A stretch of DNA of 64,000 bases, from contig CAJTVU010000003.1 in NCBI GenBank assembly GCA_910580235.1, forward strand, positions 350,168-414,167, in the 5' to 3' direction. This DNA comes from an uncultured Dorea sp. GTDB taxonomy: Bacteria > Bacillota > Clostridia > Lachnospirales > Lachnospiraceae. A model generated the notes under the pieces. The model saw nothing but the letters and a program-made list of their open reading frames with translations. It was not told the DNA's origin and did not search any database. A program made the translations under genes and the position numbers. Of the stretch, positions 16,951-23,682 are shown one piece after another. Position 1 is the first letter of the stretch; each line of letters starts with the position of its first letter.

Positions 16951-19900
16951 TTAGATCTTAAAATCTTCTTCTTTCAGAATGACTCTGTCAGAATCATCGG
17001 TGCTCTTTCCGAACATACGCCTTGCAAGATGCTTCACATTCGCTTTCTGCGAGTGCTCAATCGCCTCATCCATAATCTCTTTTACTTCTGCGACCGTAAC
17101 TACATGATCCTCCCTCTGCATCACATCAATTCTGCTGTACAAAGCAAGAATGCCCATCTCGTCCAGCTTATATCCGTTCTCTTTCGCATATGTCTGGCCA
17201 AAAGTTACAAGCTCATCATTAATGAACACCGGCAGCTCCAGCCTGGATGTGAACTTCTTCTTGAAGTCAGGATTTGCCGTCAGGATCCTTTCCAGCGGCT
17301 TTCTCTGATCTTCCAGGACGAACAGCATCTCTCCTGTCTTCTTCTCCATCAGGAGGTTCAGCTCCTTAATAGTCCTGGAATTGAGCTTTCCTGCCTTCTC
17401 TATGATGATCGCTCCACCTTTTAGCTTCTGAATGATGTTTGCCAGCTCCTTTTTATTCAGGGAGTCTCCCGTCACAATAGCGACTTTCCCTTGCTTTAAG
17501 TTCCTCTGCTTCTGGATCGCTTTCACAATGTCGACTGCAAGGACCGTCTTCCCGGAGCCTTTACGTCCGATCACAAGCAAGTTGCCCGTCCTGGAAGTGC
17601 CTTGTCTCTGCGCCCTTCTGTCATTGTCAAGGACGTTTACCAGCTGTTCGCTCATCCCACGGACAGGTACGAAATAAGAGAACAATTTCTTCTGTTCCTC
17701 CGTAAGCCCGGCCTTAAGGCCAATCTCGCTTGTCGCGCTCAGATCGTACCTTCCCGTCACCACGAACCCGGTGTCGAATGGAACACCGCTTCCTTTGGAT
17801 TTCTTAATCCTCTTTTGGATCTCCTCCTCAGACGGCTCTTCGATCTCCAACGCCGGCTCCTCGTCAGGGACTTTTATCTCGGGCAGCTCATCGTCAAAGA
17901 AATCTTCCCCGTTAAAGTCCTCTTCTTCAAAATCATCCTCGTCGAAGTCTTCCTCTTCAAAGTCTTCCTCTTCAAAGTCTTCCTCTTCAAAGTCTTCTTC
18001 TTCAAAGTCCTCTTCGTCGAAATCTCCTTCCTCAAAATCATCCTCAAAACTGCCTTCGTAATCGTCCTCTAATTCATCCTCGTAGCCGTCTTCGTAATCA
18101 TCATCCTCCTCCAGGTCATCCTCGTAACCGTCTTCAAAATCGTCGTCATAGGCTTCCTCAAAACCATCCTCCGATTCCTCATCGAAGTCCTCTTCCTCAA
18201 AGCCATCCTCCGATTCCTCATCGAAGTCTTCTTCCTCAAAGTCCTCTTCGTCAAACCCTTCCTCGTCAAACTCTTCTTCAAGCTCTTCTTCATAGGAGTC
18301 CTCAGGCTCCTCCTCAAAATCTTCAGACTCCTCAGGCTTCTCAGACTCCTCTTCGAAGTCCTCCTCACTGAATTCATCCCCGGCGTCAAAGATATCTTCC
18401 TTCTCTTCTTCTATGCCGGAATCACCATCATCGTCACCAGCAGCATGCCCTTCCAGCTCTTCCACTAACTGCCTGATATCATCAGATAGTACCGGAGCTT
18501 TCCTCATCTTCCGCGCAGTCAGCGCCGTGGCTCTCTCTTCTTCTGCTTTCTGCTCCGCCTCTCTCTTTGCTGCTTCTTCAGCCTCTCTGCGCTCCGCTTC
18601 TCTCTTTGCTGCTTCTTCGGCTTCTTTGCGCTCCGCCTCTCTCTTTGCTGCTTCTTCGGCTTCTTTGCGCTCCGCCTCTCTTCTTGCGACTTCCTCTGCT
18701 TCTTTCTTCTCGGCTTCCGCCTGCTCTGCGGCTCTGCGCGACTCTACTTCCTCGCGCTCTTTCAAAAGCCTCTCTTCATCTACTTCTTTCTGGGCTTCAA
18801 TAGCTTCTGCATTCACTTTCTGCTTCTCTTCCCATTCCTGAAGGATATCTTCTATCTTCATCTGACCGAAAACGCGGATCTCCTCTTCTTTCTGCTCCAT
18901 CCGTTTTCTTTCCTGACGGTTGATCCCATTTGCCACCGCGACGCCCTGGGCAAGCGCCTCCTCCAATGTGGCTCCTGTAACGACTGTCTTAATCGATGGT
19001 TTCTTTGTCTCTTCGATTACCGGAGCATCCTCCTGCTCCTCTTCTCCTTCTTTCTCTTTTTCCTTCTCTCTTTCCTCCTCTGCTTCCTCCTGCTTTTTCT
19101 GCCGCTCCTCCATAGACGCCAGCGCCTCGCTGAGCGCTCCGGTCGGAAGCCTTCTTGTGGCGTCCACCTCAATAGCCTCCCCTGCCGAAATATCTGCCAG
19201 CAGATCGTCCAGCATTGTCGCTTCTTTCGGCGCCTCCTCTTTCGAGCCATCCTCCTTCGGCACATCTTTGAATTGCATCGTCTGGCTCGATACAGCCTTT
19301 GGAACCGGCTTCGGCGCAGGCTTGTTCAATGTCTCCGGCCTTTTAATAACCGTCTTCTTCACTCCTTTGTAACTGTCATACTTCTCCTGCTGAAGAGGGG
19401 TTAAGGGCTTATAGCGCATCTTAAGCTCCATGGCCTGGTATACATATTTCCCCTCGCTGAACCAGAGGATTAAATCGTCGCACTCTTCCAGACATTCTGA
19501 TGACATTCCGGCCTCATGGTACAGCTTCGCAAGCTCATATGCCCATCTCTCCACATACTCCGCTTTCTTGAAATCAGAAAGAGCCGCTATCTGTTCAGAG
19601 AGGGCAGACCCTTGCGCTTTTAATATCTTATATTTTAATATGTATTGATTCGGATCTTTCGGAGCAAGCTTGACAAACTCCTCATAACAGTCAGACGCCT
19701 CGTCCGTATCTTCGAGCTTAAGAGCCAATGTGCCGAGGCGGTACATAATCTTCCTGCTGTTCGGCGAACGGTCATACGCCACAAGCAAAATGTCCCGGCT
19801 CTTCTGGAACTCTCCGTTCAATTCATAAATCTCACTGACCGTGCTTAACATGGAAGCATTCTTCACTCTGCGCCAATCGATCGTATCTGCGATCTCCATC

Positions 19901-19974
19901 GCTTTCTTATGCTGGCGTTTCTCAAAATGCTCCAGCATCTGCTCTGTTTTTACCCGATATTCATATTTATCCAT
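16951..19974 (-). CDS. TPR protein with acidic repeats and C-terminal P-loop ATPase domain
   Basis: A 1007-residue mosaic. Residues 1-140 are TPR-like helical repeats (for example FQKSRDILLVAYDRSPNSRK). Residues about 240-480 are charged and coiled-coil, including a tandem A/E/K/R repeat. Residues about 505-705 are an extremely acidic EEDFEEEDF-type tract. The last 250 residues form an ATPase-like domain with Walker A GRKGSGKT near residue 805 and AIIIEKAG as a possible Walker B strand. The ATG at 19974 follows GGGGTG, and a consensus promoter lies upstream. Function is unknown; a scaffold coupling protein binding to an ATPase is one reading. Confidence 0.75.
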   Translation of the reverse strand: MDKYEYRVKTEQMLEHFEKRQHKKAMEIADTIDWRRVKNASMLSTVSEIYELNGEFQKSRDILLVAYDRSPNSRKIMYRLGTLALKLEDTDEASDCYEEFVKLAPKDPNQYILKYKILKAQGSALSEQIAALSDFKKAEYVERWAYELAKLYHEAGMSSECLEECDDLILWFSEGKYVYQAMELKMRYKPLTPLQQEKYDSYKGVKKTVIKRPETLNKPAPKPVPKAVSSQTMQFKDVPKEDGSKEEAPKEATMLDDLLADISAGEAIEVDATRRLPTGALSEALASMEERQKKQEEAEEEREKEKEKEGEEEQEDAPVIEETKKPSIKTVVTGATLEEALAQGVAVANGINRQERKRMEQKEEEIRVFGQMKIEDILQEWEEKQKVNAEAIEAQKEVDEERLLKEREEVESRRAAEQAEAEKKEAEEVARREAERKEAEEAAKREAERKEAEEAAKREAERREAEEAAKREAEQKAEEERATALTARKMRKAPVLSDDIRQLVEELEGHAAGDDDGDSGIEEEKEDIFDAGDEFSEEDFEEESEKPEESEDFEEEPEDSYEEELEEEFDEEGFDEEDFEEEDFDEESEDGFEEEDFDEESEDGFEEAYDDDFEDGYEDDLEEDDDYEDGYEDELEDDYEGSFEDDFEEGDFDEEDFEEEDFEEEDFEEEDFEEEDFDEDDFEEEDFNGEDFFDDELPEIKVPDEEPALEIEEPSEEEIQKRIKKSKGSGVPFDTGFVVTGRYDLSATSEIGLKAGLTEEQKKLFSYFVPVRGMSEQLVNVLDNDRRAQRQGTSRTGNLLVIGRKGSGKTVLAVDIVKAIQKQRNLKQGKVAIVTGDSLNKKELANIIQKLKGGAIIIEKAGKLNSRTIKELNLLMEKKTGEMLFVLEDQRKPLERILTANPDFKKKFTSRLELPVFINDELVTFGQTYAKENGYKLDEMGILALYSRIDVMQREDHVVTVAEVKEIMDEAIEHSQKANVKHLARRMFGKSTDDSDRVILKEEDFKI
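17941..18009. repeat. 15-bp tandem repeat encoding the acidic EEDFE tract
   Basis: Near-identical 15-bp units (TTCCTCTTCAAAGTC on the plus strand) are repeated head to tail within the TPR/ATPase gene. Length may vary between strains by slippage. Confidence 0.8.
18553..18690. repeat. 39-bp tandem repeat encoding a coiled coil
   Basis: Units starting at 18553, 18592, 18631 and 18670 (last partial) are about 90 percent identical and encode a 13-residue A/E/K/R-rich block of the same gene. Confidence 0.85.
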
Positions 19975-20021
19975 ATCTTCACCCCAAAAATAAATTCACA
20001 TTGCACAATTTTACAGATATA

Positions 20022-20050
20022 AGTGTATCATACGGCATACACATTGTCAA
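20022..20050 (-). promoter_or_regulatory. Promoter of the TPR/ATPase gene
   Basis: On the minus strand TTGACA (20045-20050), a 17-nt spacer and TACACT (20022-20027) lie 48 nt upstream of the start codon at 19974. Confidence 0.7.
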
Positions 20051-20081
20051 AATGTACAATTAAAAATGTTAAATTTTTATT

Positions 20082-20754
20082 ACAAAAATTAAATAGCCAT
20101 TACAGCCTTCTCCGGCTGCAATGGCTATCTATAATATTTAATTTAATTCTTTTTATAATACGATAATCGGAGGAACTTCTGATTCTCTCTTATTTATTCC
20201 CAGCCTTTTCTTCTTTCATTTTCGATTTATATCTCAAAGCTTCGGATTATCTCTAATCCTCGATATTCATTATTTATAGCCCTCACATTTCTTATATAGG
20301 ACATCTTTTATGGTTATTCTCATCTATAACCGTTCTTTGCCGCTTCCGCTGCTCCTTCCGCCCGTCCGCGCAGTACTGAGTTATTCCTTCTATAACCTCC
20401 GTCCTACATAACTTTCAGATAAATAATGTGATATATTAGGCGATGTTCCTTCACACATCTTCTAATCCTTCTCGATTTATGTGGTATTCTATTCAATATG
20501 CCTGCAGACAGGAACCTTTTTTATCTTTCATATCCGGCTTTCTTCTCCGATTCTTCCGTTCTTCATCTCTACCGGCTTTATACTCTATTGATAAGGCTTA
20601 GTCTATGGGAATAATGGTCTGCCATACCACTAGCATATTGAATTGTTGTCTCTGTGAAATTGTCCAATGGATTAAGCCTCCTTTTCTTTTATTTCCTAAA
20701 TACCTTTCCAGATTCCCTTTCTCGTCAGGAGTCTGGGTTGGTTCTTTTTGGATT
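20082..20754 (-). ncRNA. Large structured non-coding RNA candidate (about 670 nt)
   Basis: A gene-free stretch bounded by a consensus promoter (20761-20789) and a strong terminator (20093-20128), both minus strand. Visible helices in transcript order: 20708-20736 (CCAGA/TCTGG hairpin), 20378-20399, 20312-20331 (GGTTAT/ATAACC), and 20244-20259 (GGATTA/TAATCC closed by a GAGA tetraloop). Two long-range helices, 20633-20643 with 20491-20501 (11 bp, perfect) and 20624-20630 with 20481-20487 (7 bp, perfect), occur in crossing order and would form a pseudoknot. No convincing ORF is present; a 63-codon frame at 20598-20789 begins inside the promoter. It lacks RNase P and tmRNA signatures I know. Large ornate RNAs such as ROOL, GOLLD or OLE are candidates to test; I cannot assign one. 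Confidence 0.7.
20093..20128 (-). terminator. Terminator of the large ncRNA
   Basis: A 15-bp stem (20093-20107 with 20114-20128, one G-U pair) with a 6-nt loop is followed on the minus strand by TTAATTTTTG. Confidence 0.85.
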
Positions 20755-20760
20755 AAATAC

Positions 20761-20789
20761 ATAATAACACTAGCGCTCTTATTTGTCAA
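20761..20789 (-). promoter_or_regulatory. Consensus sigma-A promoter of the large ncRNA
   Basis: TTGACA (20784-20789), a 17-nt spacer and TATTAT (20761-20766) on the minus strand, preceded by an A/T-rich UP-like tract. This is among the best promoter matches in the window. Confidence 0.85.
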
Positions 20790-20890
20790 TACTATTTTTA
20801 TATTTTATTTTAATTATTTTATTATTGTGTTATTTGTATATAATTTTCAGACTTTTTAGGTTGTTCGACAACTCCAGCATTCGATAGAGC

Positions 20891-20960
20891 GATGTTATGG
20901 TCAAAAGGTCATGCTTTTTCATGCAAGCATGAAACGCATGACCTTTTGACCCTGGCATCA
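20891..20960. repeat. Palindromic interspersed element (TGATACC family), copy B
   Basis: A perfect 16-bp outer stem (20899-20914 with 20936-20951) surrounds an inner TTTCATGC-AA-GCATGAAA hairpin. It is closely related to 14352-14424. Its right end GGCATCAT supplies the TGA stop codon of the beta-propeller gene and may serve as that gene's terminator. Confidence 0.8.
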
Positions 20961-22991
20961 TAGAATAATATCGTCTACTTTCTGGAATTCTTTCAAGCTG
21001 TATGCTTCAATGATATTCCCCTGCACAACATACAAAGTATCGCCAATGTAGACGCCTCTGGCAGAACTGCTTGCATTTCCGTTAATCTCTTCTTCCATCT
21101 TACAGACAAATCCATCCGCCTCATCATATTCGAAGATAAAGTAATGCTGCCCCCCTTCTGTATATCCTGCAAAGCCTATGATGTTGCGCCTTGCATCTGC
21201 AAGCGCGGCCTTATAATCATAAGAAACGTCCGTACCGTAAACATTTCTTAGTATATACGTATCTTCTTCTTTCACGTCCGAAGGATCCGAAATGTCGAAC
21301 ATGGTAAGCTTCACCCCATCGGTCACCATCGTCTCTTCGTCCACATTCATGCCAATGCCAAGCAGCTTCCCCTTCCCATATGGGTGCAGATAATCGGAAA
21401 ATCCCGGTATCTTCAGCTCTCCGATGATCTCTGGATTCTCAGGGTCAGAGAAATCCACAGAGAACAGCGGATCTGTCTCTTTAAATGTCACAAAATATCC
21501 GGTGTCTCCCATCAATCTTGCAGAGTAGACTCTTTCTTCCTTCGCCAGCCCCTTAATAGATCCGACGGTCTCCATGTCCATATCAAGCACATAGACTGCG
21601 TTGGATTCCCCTTCTGTAGTCACGACTCTAAGGTAGCCGTTGTATTCATCAATCGAGAATGAATCATGGATATATCCGCTTATCTTCCCCTGTGACTGCG
21701 GCTTTAACTTCCCGTCTCTGTACGAGATCCTTCGGATGGTCGTCTGCTCCGTATCCCTTATCAGGCTCGGCCCGCCGCTAAATCCGCTCCATCTCGTCTC
21801 ATAATAGTAAATATTCTCATTGCTCACATAAAGCGTCCCTCCCTGAGAAAGAATCGCCTTACTGTCTGCCGCTCTGTCCGGCCGATCCATATCTACGGAA
21901 GTCACTACTGTATACTCTCTGCCCGCAGGGATAAGGGGCATACAGATATCCTTCTCTGCAACAGCCTCATTATTGACGAGAGGAACGTATGTCTCGGGCT
22001 TATCCCTCTCCATATTTCCCATAAGCTCCCACGGTATGCTGTAATTACTAAACAGATAGAGATATCCATCTGCCATACGGGAAGAGTAATACGTCCCGCT
22101 CTGGGTCACTCTGCCTGCCTCTACCGCGTTCCCAGGATCTGATATATCGTAGGCTACAGCCTCTGTGCTGCCTGCATACCAGTAACCGCCTCTGGCATAT
22201 TGCGGGCTTACGCCTGCGCCCTGATCGTCGTATCTGCTGCACACAAGCACCAGCCTCTTTCCCTGCACGTCCAGATAAATCTCCTCGATCCACTCCTCCT
22301 CTTTCACAGAGATCGTCTCGATCTCTTTCATAACGCCTTCCCGTGTGTCCACGATGGAGACTTCTACTCGGCTGTCTTTCAGCACGTACAGATATGTCCC
22401 GTCCGTCTTCACTACGTCGCCTTCGTCTACCCCGTCCTGGCGCACGTTCGTCTCAGAATAATCTTCCGCATATTCTGCCTCCTGGCTGCCCATCTCTTCG
22501 CTGCCTGCCAGCTTGGCGACAGAATTCCCGGAAGCCGCCCCCATATCCATCGCCGCTCCTCCTGCGGCGCTGTCCGAGGCTATCTCCTCTTCATACAGCA
22601 CTATTTCCTCCCTCGCACGGGACTGTTCCCTCTCTATCTCTTGCCTGTATGCGTCCAGATAATCATACACCTCTCCATAATCTGTGGCGGATGCGACCAT
22701 CTTCTCATCACTGGCCTCCATATCCTTCGCCTGGGGCACGGCGGCATCCCGGCCGGATCCTGTGATGTCCCGGCTGCCCATATAGACGAGCATCCCGGCT
22801 GCGAGCGCTACGCACGCTGCCGCCAGGCCGCCTATACGGTACAGCCTTTGATTCTTATTTTTACCTTTCTTGTCCTTCTCTTTTTCTTCCAGCATTTTTT
22901 CTATCTGCTCCGGCTCAAGGCTCTCCGGAACCTTTATCTCATCCGTCTGCGCTTTTAATTTTTCCACAATGTCCTGCTCTTGTCTGTTCAT
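20958..22991 (-). CDS. Membrane-anchored beta-propeller protein partnered with an ECF sigma factor
   Basis: A 677-residue protein. A cytoplasmic N-terminus of about 50 charged residues is followed by one membrane helix (GGLAAACVALAAGMLVYMG), then an extracytoplasmic part dominated by a beta-propeller-like domain (repeats such as DISDPGNAVEAGRV and DFSDPENPEIIGEL). This matches the group annotated as secreted proteins with C-terminal beta-propeller domains (COG4880). The gene begins 21 nt after an ECF sigma-factor gene, so the cytoplasmic tail is likely an anti-sigma module and the propeller a sensor. That role is inferred from context. Confidence 0.8.
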   Translation of the reverse strand: MNRQEQDIVEKLKAQTDEIKVPESLEPEQIEKMLEEKEKDKKGKNKNQRLYRIGGLAAACVALAAGMLVYMGSRDITGSGRDAAVPQAKDMEASDEKMVASATDYGEVYDYLDAYRQEIEREQSRAREEIVLYEEEIASDSAAGGAAMDMGAASGNSVAKLAGSEEMGSQEAEYAEDYSETNVRQDGVDEGDVVKTDGTYLYVLKDSRVEVSIVDTREGVMKEIETISVKEEEWIEEIYLDVQGKRLVLVCSRYDDQGAGVSPQYARGGYWYAGSTEAVAYDISDPGNAVEAGRVTQSGTYYSSRMADGYLYLFSNYSIPWELMGNMERDKPETYVPLVNNEAVAEKDICMPLIPAGREYTVVTSVDMDRPDRAADSKAILSQGGTLYVSNENIYYYETRWSGFSGGPSLIRDTEQTTIRRISYRDGKLKPQSQGKISGYIHDSFSIDEYNGYLRVVTTEGESNAVYVLDMDMETVGSIKGLAKEERVYSARLMGDTGYFVTFKETDPLFSVDFSDPENPEIIGELKIPGFSDYLHPYGKGKLLGIGMNVDEETMVTDGVKLTMFDISDPSDVKEEDTYILRNVYGTDVSYDYKAALADARRNIIGFAGYTEGGQHYFIFEYDEADGFVCKMEEEINGNASSSARGVYIGDTLYVVQGNIIEAYSLKEFQKVDDIIL

Positions 22992-23012
22992 ATAATCGCT
23001 CCCTCCCGACCT

Positions 23013-23498
23013 TTACCTAAGCACACACTTCATCTTCTCCAGGGCGCGGCTCCTCTTAGAGCGCACCGTGTTAGCATTGAGCTTCAGCATACCCGCGATC
23101 TCACTGCTGTTATACCCGCCGAACACCGACAGTCCGACGATCGTCTGTTCCTCCTCGCTGAGAATAAAAAATGCGTTCCGCACGTCGAGCGCAAGCCCAT
23201 AATCCTGCTCCCTTGCCTGCATCTCCATCCCAGACAGAGCCTGCACCTCCTCATAAGGCGTTTCCCGCGCCGTCCTTTTCAAACGTTTCTTGCAGATATT
23301 GGAAAGGATCGTGAAGATCCAGCTTTTAAACGCTTCCTCTCTGCGGAGCTTATGAATATTCTCATATGCAGATACGACCGCCTCGCTCACCGCATCTTCC
23401 GCATCCTGCCGATTCCGCGTCAGACAGAGCGCGAAACGATACATGTCCTTATAAGCCTGCTCATACAGCGATGTAAATGTCTTCGCATCACATTTCAT
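23013..23498 (-). CDS. ECF-type RNA polymerase sigma factor
   Basis: 161 residues with the two ECF domains: sigma2 (about residues 8-75, with DAEDAVSEAVVSAYENIHKLR and FKSWIFTILSN) and sigma4 (about 105-158, with LSEEEQTIVGLSVFGGYNSSEIAGMLKLNANTVRSKRSRALEKM). GGGAGG precedes the ATG at 23498. The downstream membrane beta-propeller gene is the presumed anti-sigma partner. The upstream 180 nt contain a palindromic repeat element rather than an obvious ECF-type promoter. Confidence 0.93.
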   Translation of the reverse strand: MKCDAKTFTSLYEQAYKDMYRFALCLTRNRQDAEDAVSEAVVSAYENIHKLRREEAFKSWIFTILSNICKKRLKRTARETPYEEVQALSGMEMQAREQDYGLALDVRNAFFILSEEEQTIVGLSVFGGYNSSEIAGMLKLNANTVRSKRSRALEKMKCVLR

Positions 23499-23555
23499 CT
23501 CATTTCCTCCCTAAATGAATAGGATGTGTAAATGTTCTTGTATATATTTATATAT

Positions 23556-23606
23556 TGATACCTACAGATTGCTACGTGCTACGCACTCCCGCAACCCTGG
23601 TATCAT
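23556..23606. repeat. Palindromic interspersed element (TGATACC family), copy C
   Basis: TGATACC and GGTATCA form the ends. The interior (GATTGC, GTGCTACGCAC, GCAACC) is nearly identical to the left half of the element at 56895-57065. Confidence 0.75.
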
Positions 23607-23638
23607 ATATTAGAGTCGCAAAAACAGGAAAGTGTTGC

Positions 23639-23678
23639 ATTGGGGACGGGGTAAAATTCATTTTACCCCGTCCCCAAT
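23639..23678. repeat. Perfect 19-bp palindromic stem downstream of the hydratase gene
   Basis: ATTGGGGACGGGGTAAAAT (23639-23657) pairs perfectly with 23660-23678 across two bases. It starts 4 nt after the hydratase stop codon. The near-zero loop and lack of a T run on the minus strand are unusual for a terminator. Confidence 0.7.
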
Positions 23679-23682
23679 TGTT

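Noticed and set aside
17941..18690. A second CRISPR-like or repeat array in the TPR/ATPase gene.
   Set aside because: The repeats are in frame, short and without unique spacers; they are protein-coding tandem repeats.
20082..20754. Assigning the ncRNA to RNase P RNA, tmRNA, 6S RNA or a riboswitch.
   Set aside because: Hallmark sequences are absent, it is too long for 6S or a riboswitch, and it ends in a terminator with no coupled gene.
20598..20789. A 63-codon minus-strand ORF near the large ncRNA.
   Set aside because: Its first codons lie inside the -35 and -10 boxes and it has no Shine-Dalgarno; it is the 5' part of the RNA.
22200..23522. Long plus-strand frames opposite the beta-propeller and sigma genes (252, 140 and 180 codons).
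   Set aside because: Antisense shadows of high-confidence genes, with no motif and no ribosome-binding site.
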